This document shows positions 8,914 through 17,918 of a stretch of 64,000 nt of DNA, piece by piece. A program made the translations under genes and the position numbers. The notes below the pieces were generated by a model. That model was not told the origin of the DNA and ran no database searches. It saw only the letters and a list, made by a program, of their open reading frames with translations. This stretch comes from Planotetraspora phitsanulokensis (GTDB taxonomy: Bacteria > Actinomycetota > Actinomycetes > Streptosporangiales > Streptosporangiaceae), in the NCBI RefSeq assembly GCF_016863295.1, contig NZ_BOOP01000004.1, forward strand, positions 186,001-250,000, in the 5' to 3' direction. Numbering within the stretch: position 1 is the stretch's first letter; the number at the start of each line of letters is the position of its first letter.

Positions 8914-9593
8914 CCTCGTCGAACGGCCTGCGGCACGAGCATGCGGCGTTCCGGGATCCGGCGGCCGGTCGAGTACACCTCCGCGTGGCGTGGGCACTGA
9001 TGCGGCCGCTGGCGCGGGCGGTCGACTGGTCTCCTCTGGCGATCGCGGCTTCGCTCATCGTGTCCGTCGCGGCGCTGGTGCCGCCCGGTGAGCCGCTGGG
9101 CCCCGTGCCGGCGCTCGCCCTGCTGAGGACGGCGGCGCTGCTGCTCGGTGCCGCCGCCGGGTTCGCGCTGGTCGACGCCATGTCCGCGAGCACCGGTGCG
9201 GTCCCCGTGCCGCGCTGGGTCCGCCAGTGGGCCAGGACCGTGATCGCGCTGTCGGCCGCGGGACTGGTCTGGGCCGCGACATACGCCATCGTGGCGGCGA
9301 GGATCGTTCCCGGCGTGGCCGTCACACTGCCTGGGCTCGCCGTCGAAGCGGCCGTCTGCATGCTGGTCGGTTCGGCGGGGGCGGCGACGGCCGTGCGCCG
9401 GCATCCAGGCAGGCAGGCCGCCCTCGGCGGCGCCGTGGCACAACTCGCCGCCTACGCGGCGACTCTGATCACCGGCGCCGGCGTCTGGCCCGCCCTCGGT
9501 GACAAGCACTGGGACGTGACCCACGCCTGGTGGCTCGCCGCTCTTCCCCTCCCCCTCCTGGTCCTCGTCGCCGTCCATCGTGACGTGCGTTGA
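8904..9593 (+). CDS. Polytopic membrane protein, last gene of the sigma/ABC operon
   Basis: About 229 residues with six hydrophobic segments and Ala/Val/Leu bias. Two GTG starts fit: 8904, and 8910, which overlaps the upstream stop as GTGA. GAGAGG lies four or ten bases upstream respectively. It is probably a second permease subunit or an accessory membrane protein of the ABC system. No motif allows a finer call. Confidence 0.7.
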   Translation: MRVTSSNGLRHEHAAFRDPAAGRVHLRVAWALMRPLARAVDWSPLAIAASLIVSVAALVPPGEPLGPVPALALLRTAALLLGAAAGFALVDAMSASTGAVPVPRWVRQWARTVIALSAAGLVWAATYAIVAARIVPGVAVTLPGLAVEAAVCMLVGSAGAATAVRRHPGRQAALGGAVAQLAAYAATLITGAGVWPALGDKHWDVTHAWWLAALPLPLLVLVAVHRDVR

Positions 9594-9662
9594 TTGCGGC
9601 CTTTACAACGTAGATTCATATGGCCGTCTGCGACATCCCGACAGTGCATGCCGCCGCGGTCG

Positions 9663-10679
9663 TCAGCCGATGAAGGCGGGGTTGAGCGCGGCGAGGGCCA
9701 CCCGCCGGGCCGCGCCGGGCCCGTCGGCGGGGACGGACCACAGGTCGTCGCCGTAGTCGCCGGCCAGGCCGTACATCACGGTGTGCTCGTCCGACCAGAC
9801 GACCTGGTCGTCGACGCTGCGCGACTCGGCCAGCGGCGTCTCCTCCATCGTCTTCAGGTCCAGCGCGTACAGCCGCCACGGCTCGTCCGGGTCGGCGCCG
9901 GGGACGCGTTTCTTGAAGACCAGGCGGGTGCCGTCCGGCGACAACGACGGGCACTCGACGTTGGTGCGCATCGTGGTCACCGTCCGTGCGGCGATGTCGC
10001 CGCGGACCAGGTACGTCTGGCCCTTCGTGGCGAGCGTCGCGTAGAAATGCCCGTCGTCGGAGAAGGTGACACCCCAGAAGTTCACGTCGGCGGCGTGATA
10101 CGGCCTGCCGTCCTTGATGATCGTGTAGGCCTCCAGGCTCGACGTCAGCTCCCACGTCCGGGTGTCGACGATCGAGGTGCGGGTGGAGAAGTTGCTTCCC
10201 GCGTAGGAGTCGCCGCCCACGAACACCGTCCACGCGGCCATGTGCCCGGACGGCGAGACCCGCGTCCTGGTCGGGATGCCCCCGACGGGGAACTCGCGCA
10301 GCGTCCGCAACCCGGAGTCGAGGATCGACGCGAAATAGGTCTCCTGGAGCGCGCCGTCCTCCTTGCGCAGGCACACCCCGGTCCCGGCCGCGGCGTAGAA
10401 GCGCAGGCAGCGGACCGGCGCGGCGACGCGCGCCCCGCCCGGGTCGCCCACCGGCACGGAGACCAGGTCGTCCCGGTACGGCCCCCAGGCCATGTTGCGG
10501 AAGACCATCCGTCCCGAGCCCGCGAGGCTCACGGAGCCTGCCGACACGGGCGGGCCGCCCGGCTGCGCCGTGTCACGCTCCCCCGCCCGCTGCGACGCGC
10601 GCATCACCGACGCGAACGCCACCGTCCCCAGCAGGGCCACCGCGACCACCAGGATGATCAGACGCGCCCGGGCCGTCAT
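9663..10679 (-). CDS. Membrane-anchored TolB/PD40-like beta-propeller protein
   Basis: 338 residues. A signal anchor (about 6-24) precedes a beta-rich body with PD40-style repeats such as CPSLSPDGTRLVFKKR and VTFSDDGHFYATL, the pattern of TolB/WD40-like propellers outside the membrane. The ATG overlaps the stop of the MFS gene as ATGA, which places the start at 10679. It is the last gene of the phosphatase/MFS/propeller transcription unit. The biochemical role is unknown. Confidence 0.75.
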   Translation of the reverse strand: MTARARLIILVVAVALLGTVAFASVMRASQRAGERDTAQPGGPPVSAGSVSLAGSGRMVFRNMAWGPYRDDLVSVPVGDPGGARVAAPVRCLRFYAAAGTGVCLRKEDGALQETYFASILDSGLRTLREFPVGGIPTRTRVSPSGHMAAWTVFVGGDSYAGSNFSTRTSIVDTRTWELTSSLEAYTIIKDGRPYHAADVNFWGVTFSDDGHFYATLATKGQTYLVRGDIAARTVTTMRTNVECPSLSPDGTRLVFKKRVPGADPDEPWRLYALDLKTMEETPLAESRSVDDQVVWSDEHTVMYGLAGDYGDDLWSVPADGPGAARRVALAALNPAFIG

Positions 10680-12061
10680 GCCGTCTCCGGTCCGCGCAGC
10701 GCGTACGCCGCCCACCCGGCGCACAGGGCGAGACCGGCCATGGCGATGCCGAGCACGGCCTGGTCGCCGATGACGGTCCACATCGCCCCGAAGGCGATCG
10801 AGCAGCAGAACCGGGCCAGCGCCTGTCCCGTCCCGATCAGCGCGAGCCCGCTCGCCCGCAACTCGGCCGGTACGGCACCCGCGGCCGCCGCGGGGAGCAC
10901 GCCGTCGGTGGCGGCGTAGAAGGTCCCGTGCAGGGCGAGCACGACGAACGGCAGGACGTCGCCGTGCAGGGGCATCAGCAGCAGTCCGTACGCGAGGAGC
11001 AACGCGACATGACCTCCGAGGAACACGCGCCTGCGGCCGACCCGGTCGGCGAGCACGCCCAGCGGCATGGCGAGCACGAGGAAGAAGAAGGCGGTGCCGA
11101 GCGGCAGCAACGGGAACAGGCGCTCGGAGATCCCGAGCCGGTGCTGCAGCATCAGGTAGACGAACGCGTCGCTCACCGTGGTGAGGCCGAGCAGCGTCGC
11201 GGTGACGGTCAGGCGGCGCACGTCGGGGATGCGCAGCAACGCCACCGCCGAACGCAACGTGACCGCCGGCGAACCGGCCGCGGCGCCGCCTGATACCTCG
11301 TCGCCGCCCGGCGCACTCGTGCCGGCCGCGGCGCCGTCGCTTCCCCGGGCGCCCCCGGCGTCCGCCACGCTGGCGGTGCCCATGGAGCCGGCCGCGGGGG
11401 CACGGCCTCCGGGGACGAAGAGCACGAGGACCAGGACGCCCAGCGCCGCGATGCAGAAGCTCACCGTGAAGACCGCGTCGTATCCGTCCGTGGCGGCGCC
11501 CAGGACGAGGAACGCGACGATCGGTCCGAGAAGGGCCCCGCCCGTGTCCATGGCGCGGTGGACGCCGAAGGCGCGTCCCCTGTTCTCCGGCGTCGAGGCC
11601 AGCGAGATCATCGCGTCGCGCGGAGCGGTGCGTATCCCCTTGCCGGTCCGGTCGAGGGCCAGCACCCCGCTGATCAACGGCAGGGTGTGCACGATCAGGA
11701 GGAGCGGCTTGCAGAGGGCGGACAGGCCGTAGCCGATGACGGCGACCGCCTTGTGGCGGCGCCCCCGATCGGCGAGGTGACCGCCGAACAGGCGGACCAG
11801 TCCGCTGACACCGTTGTACACGCCGTCGAGCACGCCGAACCCGAGAGGGCTGAGGCCGAGACCGGCCACCACGTAGAGCGGCAGCACGGCGGTGACCATC
11901 TCCGAGGAGACGTCCGTGATGAGACTGACCGTTCCCAGCGCGAGAACCGTGGCCGGGATCGCCCGCAGGGCCCGGCCCGGCTGAGCGGCCCGATCAGTCC
12001 GACCTTGGTCCGCGTCTGCGGGCGCGGTGGCGGCGGTCGGGCCGCGATCAGCCAGGTACAA
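10676..12061 (-). CDS. Major facilitator superfamily transporter
   Basis: 461 residues with twelve predicted membrane segments and the MFS loop 2-3 motif (GGHLADRGRRHKAV). The repeated loop motif LGVLADRVGRRRVF is in the second half. A Gly/Ala-rich central loop of about 60 residues separates the halves. The only workable start is TTG at 12061, with GGAG seven bases upstream, two bases after the phosphatase stop. It is probably a proton-driven drug or metabolite exporter of unknown substrate. Confidence 0.9.
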   Translation of the reverse strand: MYLADRGPTAATAPADADQGRTDRAAQPGRALRAIPATVLALGTVSLITDVSSEMVTAVLPLYVVAGLGLSPLGFGVLDGVYNGVSGLVRLFGGHLADRGRRHKAVAVIGYGLSALCKPLLLIVHTLPLISGVLALDRTGKGIRTAPRDAMISLASTPENRGRAFGVHRAMDTGGALLGPIVAFLVLGAATDGYDAVFTVSFCIAALGVLVLVLFVPGGRAPAAGSMGTASVADAGGARGSDGAAAGTSAPGGDEVSGGAAAGSPAVTLRSAVALLRIPDVRRLTVTATLLGLTTVSDAFVYLMLQHRLGISERLFPLLPLGTAFFFLVLAMPLGVLADRVGRRRVFLGGHVALLLAYGLLLMPLHGDVLPFVVLALHGTFYAATDGVLPAAAAGAVPAELRASGLALIGTGQALARFCCSIAFGAMWTVIGDQAVLGIAMAGLALCAGWAAYALRGPETA

Positions 12062-12063
12062 GC

Positions 12064-12951
12064 TCAGCTCCAGATTCCGGTGATGTCCGAGGCGGACGCG
12101 GCGTTGCCCGCGTGCGTGCTCGTGCCGACCATGTCCTCAAGGGTGCGGAGCAGGTTGTAGTGGTTGTACTTCGTGGCGGAGGTGCTGCCCGCCGTGACCG
12201 GCTGGCCGTACACGACCGTCGCGATCTTGTTGCCGCTCAGGCTGTTGTCCTCGTCGAAGGTGACGACGAGCAGGCTGTTGTTCGACTTCGCCCAGGTCGC
12301 GTACGCGCCGAGCTTGTTCTTCACCCACGTGTCGCCGGTCGAGACCGAGCAGTCGTGCATGTCGCTGCACAGGTTCGGCGTCACGTACGAGATCTTCGGC
12401 AGCTTCGTGAAGTCCGTCGGGAACTGCGCGAAGGTGTACGCCGAGGAGGTCGGGACGTTCTTGAAGCCGAACCACGGGTTGTGCTTCTGCGCGTACTTGC
12501 CGGAGCTGTTGGTGCAGACGGTGGAGCCCTGGCTGGGCAGGCCCTCGTTGTAGCTGGCCCAGGTCTTGCCCGCCGCGATCGTCTCCGAGGCCAGGTTGGC
12601 GGCGGAGCTGAAGCCGATCGTGACACAGCCGTCGCCGGTGATGCCCTGCGTCGAGCCGGAGAACATGGCGTAGTAGTTGGGCTGGCTCGGGTGCGTCTCG
12701 GCGTACATGTTGGTGAGGTTCGCACCGCCCTTCGCCAGCGAGTTGATGTAGGGGGCGCTGGAGCTGCCGATGACCTGCGAGTAGGCGTGGTTCTCCATGA
12801 CGACCACGACGATGTGGCTGGGCGACGGCACTGTGGCGGCGGAGCTCGCCTGGGTGCCGGTCCACAGTCCGATCGCGGCGACGATCCCGACGGCTGAGGC
12901 GACCGAGACGAGCGCCTTGCGGGCACGCGTCTTTCTGGCGGATACGACCAT
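12064..12951 (-). CDS. Secreted phosphoesterase (acid phosphatase, alkaline phosphatase superfamily)
   Basis: About 295 residues. A twin-Arg/Lys-rich signal peptide precedes a metal-dependent phosphoesterase domain of the PAP/AcpA type. It includes IVVVVMENHAYSQVIG (metal and nucleophile region), ETHPSQPNYYAMFSG and VVTFDEDNS. Proteins of this family act outside the cell on phosphate esters or phosphatidylinositol phosphates. The ATG at 12951 is preferred because AAGGA lies five bases upstream; a longer frame begins at 13014. Expression may respond to phosphate, but no Pho box was identified. Confidence 0.88.
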   Translation of the reverse strand: MVVSARKTRARKALVSVASAVGIVAAIGLWTGTQASSAATVPSPSHIVVVVMENHAYSQVIGSSSAPYINSLAKGGANLTNMYAETHPSQPNYYAMFSGSTQGITGDGCVTIGFSSAANLASETIAAGKTWASYNEGLPSQGSTVCTNSSGKYAQKHNPWFGFKNVPTSSAYTFAQFPTDFTKLPKISYVTPNLCSDMHDCSVSTGDTWVKNKLGAYATWAKSNNSLLVVTFDEDNSLSGNKIATVVYGQPVTAGSTSATKYNHYNLLRTLEDMVGTSTHAGNAASASDITGIWS

Positions 12952-13077
12952 GACTGTCCTTCGTACTGGGGGCTGCGAGGCGATGTCAGGGTAGATCCAC
13001 TCCGAAAGATTCACTCAGTGAAACGAGGTGAATAGCGGCCAAACATTGGGTTCCAGATTTCGCCGAGTCAGGCCGGG

Positions 13078-13198
13078 TGTCGGGGCAGGCGGCAGCGGCG
13101 GCCAGGCCGGGGTCGGGGGTCGTGAGCCGGGCCGGGTCGGGGGTCGGGAATCGGGCAGGGGTCGGGGTTGGGAATCGGGCCGCAGCCGGAGGTCGGCG
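13078..13198 (+). repeat. G-rich low-complexity repeats (GGTCGGG type)
   Basis: Degenerate tandem units built on GGTCGGG and GGGAATCGGGC recur about ten times. They include many runs of three to five G on the + strand. The spacing would allow G-quadruplexes. No ORF with credible composition uses this stretch. Confidence 0.7.
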
Positions 13199-13222
13199 CC
13201 GACGACCGGTGCAGGCCTCCTC

Positions 13223-13267
13223 CTCCGTTTCTCACGGAAGTTGTACGGGATTCCATGAGAAACGGAG
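13223..13267. repeat. 17-bp inverted repeat upstream of the Nudix gene
   Basis: CTCCGTTTCTCACGGAA (13223-13239) and TTCCATGAGAAACGGAG (13251-13267) pair at 16 of 17 positions around an 11-base spacer. It could be an operator or an RNA hairpin in the leader of the Nudix transcript. Confidence 0.8.
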
Positions 13268-13375
13268 AGGGAGACGTCGCGCTCGGGAGCCGAGCCGGGC
13301 GCAGGAGTCACCTTCGCCGATGAGAGACTCCTCAGGCGTCCAGCCGCGACCCGCCCCCGCACCAGGAGTACGACA

Positions 13376-13777
13376 ATGAGCACGACCATCGACAAGATCG
13401 CATGGATCCATCTGGAGGATGGCAGGGTCCTCAGCACCCGGTCGCGGGGCAAGGACGTCTTCTACTTCCCCGGCGGGAAGCGCGAGCCCGGCGAGAGCGA
13501 CCTCGACACTCTCGCCCGTGAGATCGACGAGGAGCTGGCGGTCACCGTCGTCCCCTCGACCGCCGCGCTCCTCGGCACCTTCGAGGCCCAGGCGCACGGC
13601 CACGGGGGCGGCGTCACCGTACGGATGACCTGCTACACCGCCGACCACCTGGGCACGCCGACGCCCAGCAGCGAGATCGAAGAGGTCGTCTGGCTGACCT
13701 ACGCCGACCGCGACCGCGTGTCACCCGTCGACCAGATCATCTTCGACCGTCTCCACGCGGAGGGTCGCCTTCGCTGA
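13376..13777 (+). CDS. Nudix hydrolase
   Basis: 133 residues. The Nudix box runs from GGKREPGESDLDTLAREI into the following DEELAV and supplies the Mg-binding glutamates. The protein probably hydrolyses a nucleoside diphosphate linked to another moiety; the substrate cannot be read. The start ATG has AGGAG at 13362-13366. The 3' end overlaps the convergent CtaG gene by 41 bases. Confidence 0.92.
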   Translation: MSTTIDKIAWIHLEDGRVLSTRSRGKDVFYFPGGKREPGESDLDTLAREIDEELAVTVVPSTAALLGTFEAQAHGHGGGVTVRMTCYTADHLGTPTPSSEIEEVVWLTYADRDRVSPVDQIIFDRLHAEGRLR

Positions 13778-14705
13778 CCAGTCCGCCGCTCGGACCCTGA
13801 TCCGCGAACATCGCCGGCTTGCATGGGAACACGGCCCCGGCGCCCGCCACAGGCTGAGGACCTCCGTCCGGCATCGCCCATCCGGTACGAGCCGCACCCG
13901 CCGGCCCGGCTCCGAGACCTCGGCGGCGAGCCCGTTCCAGCGCCCGGCCACCGGCGAGGTACCACTGCACCGCGACGACGACGGCGAGCCCGACCTCGAC
14001 GAGGTCCCCGCCGTAGTACATCAGCTCGGCGCCCGTCCGGACGTCGGCCGCCGGGAAGGCGGTGCCCGGCGGAGGCGCGGCGTACAGGGATTTGGCGAGG
14101 ACCGCGTGCGCGGCGGAGGCGGCGACCAGGGTCGCCGCGCGCAGCCCCAGGCCGTGGTGATGACGCAACGGCTCCACCTGGCAGATCGCCGCGCTGAACA
14201 ACAGGCCCGCGGTGACCACGTGCACGTGCACCGCGACGTGCAGCCACGTGTGGTGGTACGTGGCCGCGAACAGAGGAGTGCGATAGAGCAGCCACAGGCC
14301 TCCCACGTCCAGCACCGCGGCCAGAGGCGGAAAGATCAGCCACGTCGCGGGGCGGGAACGGACGACCGCGAGGAGGCCCCGACGTGCGCCGGGCCTCAGG
14401 ACGCGCAGGGCTAGGGTGACGGGCCGGCCGAGGACCAGCAGCAACGGGGCGGCCATTCCGGCGAGCAGGTGCCTGGCCATGTGCTCCGTGAACTCCCCGC
14501 CCGGCATCGGCGACAGGGCCGCCGCCACCAGACAGACGCCGCCGAGGGCGAAACACCGGTCCCGTACGGCCGGCCAGGCGTGCCCGCGTCCCCGCAGCCC
14601 GGTCGCGGCGCGGATGTACAGGGCGACCGCACACAAGGCGGCGGTGGCGGCGAGCCACGCCGGCATGGCCGCGACCACGCCGTCAGGCGCGTGGTGCCCG
14701 TGCAT
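13737..14705 (-). CDS. CtaG/caa3-type cytochrome c oxidase assembly-like membrane protein
   Basis: 322 residues with about seven to nine membrane helices and conserved histidines (EHMARHLLAGM, YHHTWLHVAVHVHV) typical of the Caa3_CtaG family. Members are linked to assembly or copper loading of cytochrome oxidase. The gene lies just downstream of the DUF2243 membrane gene, a common actinobacterial pairing. The hydrophilic C-terminal tail of about 65 residues is probably cytoplasmic. Confidence 0.85.
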   Translation of the reverse strand: MHGHHAPDGVVAAMPAWLAATAALCAVALYIRAATGLRGRGHAWPAVRDRCFALGGVCLVAAALSPMPGGEFTEHMARHLLAGMAAPLLLVLGRPVTLALRVLRPGARRGLLAVVRSRPATWLIFPPLAAVLDVGGLWLLYRTPLFAATYHHTWLHVAVHVHVVTAGLLFSAAICQVEPLRHHHGLGLRAATLVAASAAHAVLAKSLYAAPPPGTAFPAADVRTGAELMYYGGDLVEVGLAVVVAVQWYLAGGRALERARRRGLGAGPAGAARTGWAMPDGGPQPVAGAGAVFPCKPAMFADQGPSGGLVSEGDPPRGDGRR

Positions 14706-14711
14706 CGCCGA

Positions 14712-15227
14712 TCATCCTCCGCCGCCGTGGGCGGCGGCCCGCAACAACAGCACGCCGGCGACCAGGAGGATCACCGCGATCACGTTCCAGGTCCAGTCGT
14801 AGGGAACGAGGTTCACGTGGTACCGGATCTGGTGCAGGCCCAGAAGCTTGTGCTGGACGGTGCCGTCGTACAGCTGGAAGGCGCCCGCGCCGACGAGAGC
14901 GCCGCCCGCGAAGGACCGGCCTGAAAGGGCATCCCGGCGTCGCAGATCCGCGAACATGATCAGACCCATGACGACCGCGAACCATCCGAAGGCGTGGAAC
15001 AACCCGTCGGAGACCAGTCCGGCGGCGAGGGTCGATCTGTCGTAGAAGTGATGCCAGTGCAGCAGTTGGTGGAACACGGTCTCGTCCACGAACGCCGCGA
15101 CGCCGACCCCCACGAGGACGCCGGACCAGATCGACCGCGAAGGCGGCGCCTTCTCACGTTTCCGAGGGCCCGCGGCGCCGTCCGGCGCGCCTGAAGGGCC
15201 TGAAGGGCCCGAAGGAAAGGTACGCAC
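14712..15227 (-). CDS. DUF2243 membrane protein
   Basis: 171 residues. A Pro/Ser-rich N-terminus is followed by four membrane helices containing FHQLLHWHHFY, DGTVQHKLLGLHQIRY and NLVPYDWTWN, hallmarks of the DUF2243 family. The start GTG has AGGTG just upstream. It is probably co-transcribed with the CtaG-like gene six bases downstream. The His-rich helices suggest metal or haem association, but the function is unknown. Confidence 0.88.
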   Translation of the reverse strand: MRTFPSGPSGPSGAPDGAAGPRKREKAPPSRSIWSGVLVGVGVAAFVDETVFHQLLHWHHFYDRSTLAAGLVSDGLFHAFGWFAVVMGLIMFADLRRRDALSGRSFAGGALVGAGAFQLYDGTVQHKLLGLHQIRYHVNLVPYDWTWNVIAVILLVAGVLLLRAAAHGGGG

Positions 15228-15268
15228 ACGATCACCTGCCTAGGGGCGGCGTCGCCCGGCGCCGCCTG

Positions 15269-15589
15269 TCAGCGGAGCGCCTTCTCCAGCTGCGCCTTGC
15301 TCATGGCCGAGCGCCCCTTGATGTTGCGGCGCCTGGCCTCCGCGTAGAGCTGCTCCTTGGTACGGCCGCCGGCCCCGGAGTGCGAGCGCAGCCCTCCGCG
15401 GCGGGAGGAGGAGATGTCGTCGACGGAGGTGCGGCTCGCGGTGCGGGACTCGCCCGCGCGGGCCCGTTCCTTGTTCACGGTCCGGGCGGCGATCTCCTCG
15501 GCCACCTTCTCGCTCTTGCCGCGCTTCTTGACGCTGTCCTTGATGTGCTCGTACTGCCGTTCCCGCTTGGGGCTGGAACCACGTGGCAT
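15269..15589 (-). CDS. Small basic protein with Rho_N/SAP-like C-terminus (annotated elsewhere as plasmid stabilisation protein)
   Basis: 106 residues and very Lys/Arg-rich. The N-terminal half begins MPRGSSPKRERQYEHIKDS, a recurrent actinobacterial family. The C-terminus (TKEQLYAEARRRNIKGRS and following) is a helix-extension-helix Rho_N/SAP-like unit that often binds nucleic acid. The ATG at 15589 has GAGGAA six bases upstream; a GTG three codons earlier is less likely. The plasmid-stabilisation name is not supported by any partner here. Confidence 0.75.
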   Translation of the reverse strand: MPRGSSPKRERQYEHIKDSVKKRGKSEKVAEEIAARTVNKERARAGESRTASRTSVDDISSSRRGGLRSHSGAGGRTKEQLYAEARRRNIKGRSAMSKAQLEKALR

Positions 15590-15665
15590 GTTCCTCACCT
15601 CGCTGAATTGGCTGTCTCAGTCCGGGCTACCCCTGACGCCCGGACCGACACCCCCGGGCGCGAAG

Positions 15666-16481
15666 TCACCTGCCGACGGCGTGGGTCACGCTCAGCCTCT
15701 GCAGGGCGTCTTCGGACCGGCTGCCCGGATCGGCCTGGGCGACGAAGATCCGCTGGCCGGGAGAGCCGTCGATGGAGAACGTCGCGTGCCAGAGGTTCAG
15801 CTCACCGACCTCCCGGTGGACGAGCCGCCGGAACTCCTGGGTTCTGGCGCGGACGTCATGACGGGCCCAGATCCGGCGGAAGTCCTCGCTCTCCCGTGAC
15901 AGTTCCTCCACCAGCGTGAGCAGGCTGGGATCGGGCCTCGGTCCGGCCATCGCCCGCAGGTTGGCCACCTTGGAGGAGGCCTCCCGTTCCCAGTCCGGGT
16001 AGAACCTGCGCGAATCCGGGTTGAGGAACGTCAGCCGCAACAGGTTGTCGGCGTGGTCCAGCCCTTCGTAGAGGGCGCCGCCCAGCGCGTTGCGCGCGAG
16101 CACGTCGAGGCGGTCGTTCGTCACGAGCGCGGGCGCGCGGTGCCAGCCGTCGATGAGCCGCACCACGTTGGGATCGACCTGACGCGACGACCCCGGCCTG
16201 CGCGCGGACGGCCTGGGGTTCGCCAGAGCGTGGAGATGCTCGGCGGCCTCGACATTGAGCCGGAGCGCCCGGGCGAGGGCTGCGAGCACCTGATCGGACG
16301 GGTGGAGTTCCCTGCCCTGCTCCAGCCTCACGTAGTAGTCGGCGCTGACCCCGGCGAGTTGTGCCACCTCGTCACGCCGCAACCCGGGCGTCCTCCGCCG
16401 TCCGCTGTCCGGCAGGCCGACGTCGTCGACGGTGACGGCTTGCCGGCGGGCGCGGAGAAACTCCCCCAAGGGGCTTCTCAT
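15666..16481 (-). CDS. XRE-type regulator with MmyB-like ligand-binding domain
   Basis: 271 residues. An N-terminal helix-turn-helix (RRDEVAQLAGVSADYYVRLEQG region, about 35-60) is followed by a MmyB-like PAS-type domain (about 100-265, with LIDGWHRAPALVTNDRLDVLA). This family usually represses a neighbouring oxidoreductase and responds to fatty-acyl or other small ligands. The next gene downstream on the same strand is the small basic protein. The aldo/keto reductase lies upstream on the same strand and is a plausible target. Confidence 0.9.
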   Translation of the reverse strand: MRSPLGEFLRARRQAVTVDDVGLPDSGRRRTPGLRRDEVAQLAGVSADYYVRLEQGRELHPSDQVLAALARALRLNVEAAEHLHALANPRPSARRPGSSRQVDPNVVRLIDGWHRAPALVTNDRLDVLARNALGGALYEGLDHADNLLRLTFLNPDSRRFYPDWEREASSKVANLRAMAGPRPDPSLLTLVEELSRESEDFRRIWARHDVRARTQEFRRLVHREVGELNLWHATFSIDGSPGQRIFVAQADPGSRSEDALQRLSVTHAVGR

Positions 16482-16691
16482 GCCAGAAGACTAGAAAAAC
16501 CCAGGTCAAAACGATTCAAAGAGGGCGTGTTAAACCCACCCCGGCGGGCAGGTTTTGCGGGCACTTTGCCGGGTCCGCTCCCCTCCCCCGGCACCGGGGA
16601 CGCCCTGGACCCCCGTCCCGGGCGAGGCGCCGTTCCGGCGACCACCTCCGCGAAGTGATCGCCGGCGCCTGGCGCCCCGCCCCGGGCGTGG

Positions 16692-17720
16692 TCACCGCCT
16701 GCGCAGCGCCTTGTCCGCGAGCGCCGGAGGCACGTAGTAGTTGTCCGCCGGGTTCAGATCCGTGCCGGGCGGCACGATCTCGTCGATGCGGTCGAGGACG
16801 TCCTCGCTCAGCACCGTGCCCGCCCCGGTCAGCAGGCCGTCCAGGTGCTCCATGGTGCGCGGCCCGAGGATCACCGACGTGACGGCCGGATGGGCCAGGA
16901 CGAATCCGAGGGCGAGGTGGGGCAACGGCAGGCCCGCCTCCTCCGCGAGCTTCGCCAGATCACCGACGGCCTGCAGTTTGCGCGCGTTCTCCGGCAGCGA
17001 CGGGTCGAACTTGTGCCGCTCCACGCCCGCGCGTCCCGTGCTCGTCAGGTCGATGTCCGCCGCCTGCGTGTACCTCCCCGACAACCAGCCGGCCGACAGA
17101 GGGCCCCAGGTCAGCACGCCCATGCCGTACCTCTGGGCCGCGGGCAGCACCGCCGCCTCCACGCCGCGCGCCAGGATCGAGTACGGCGGCTGCTCGGTGC
17201 GGAACCGCACGTGGCCGCGCCGCTCGGACATCCACTGCGCCTCGACGATCTCTTGGGCGGGGAAGGTGGAGCTGCCCACGGCCAGGACCTTGCCCGCCCG
17301 GACCAGGTCGGTCAGGGCGGAGAGGGTCTCGTCGACGTCCGTGCGCGGGTCGGGCCGGTGGATCTGGTAGAGATCGATGTGGTCGGTGCCCAGGCGCCGC
17401 AGGCTGTTGTCCACCTGGCGGACGAGCCACCGCCTGGAGCCGCCCCCGTGGTTGGCCTCCTCGCCGAACGGGAGACCCGCCTTGGTCGCGAGGACGACCT
17501 CGTCACGACGGCCCTTGAGCGCCTTGCCGACGATCTCCTCCGACTCCCCCGCCGAGTAGACGTCCGCGGTGTCGACGAAGTTGATCCCGGCGTCGAGAGC
17601 ACGATGGATGATCCGCACGCTCTCTTCGTGGTCCTTGTTGCCCAGGCGGCCGAACATCATCGTGCCGAGCGCGAACTCGCTCACCGAGATGCCGGTTCCC
17701 CCGAGAATCCTGCGCTTCAT
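16692..17720 (-). CDS. Aldo/keto reductase
   Basis: 342 residues. The AKR catalytic tetrad is visible: Asp50 and Tyr55 (FVDTADVYSAGESE), Lys80 (VLATKAG) and His121 (YQIHRPDPRTD). The protein is a cytosolic NAD(P)H-dependent carbonyl reductase of the short AKR type (the VoltageK/YghZ-like group). The substrate is unknown. Upstream lies a divergent quinone oxidoreductase, so both may belong to one stress response. Confidence 0.93.
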   Translation of the reverse strand: MKRRILGGTGISVSEFALGTMMFGRLGNKDHEESVRIIHRALDAGINFVDTADVYSAGESEEIVGKALKGRRDEVVLATKAGLPFGEEANHGGGSRRWLVRQVDNSLRRLGTDHIDLYQIHRPDPRTDVDETLSALTDLVRAGKVLAVGSSTFPAQEIVEAQWMSERRGHVRFRTEQPPYSILARGVEAAVLPAAQRYGMGVLTWGPLSAGWLSGRYTQAADIDLTSTGRAGVERHKFDPSLPENARKLQAVGDLAKLAEEAGLPLPHLALGFVLAHPAVTSVILGPRTMEHLDGLLTGAGTVLSEDVLDRIDEIVPPGTDLNPADNYYVPPALADKALRRR

Positions 17721-17918
17721 GGGTTCTGCCTCCAGCAGATGGTTTCAGGGATTCGGGACTCACCCTTCGCCACGGGCCGATCGCGCACCAGGCCCGGCCC
17801 AACCTGGGTCTGCCAGAACTACTCAGCGCCCGACACGCACCCGATGAAGATCGATTGCGAGAAGACAGGCGGGGTACGTTCGTCCTGCTCGATATCTCCG
17901 CAGTTGGCGAGGCCTGTC

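Larger units (their letters stand above)
12952..13375. other. Intergenic region between phosphatase and Nudix genes
   Basis: About 420 bases without a gene. It serves as the divergent promoter region for the phosphatase and the Nudix gene. It contains the G-rich repeats and the large inverted repeat listed separately. AGGAG at 13362-13366 is the Nudix ribosome-binding site. Confidence 0.7.
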
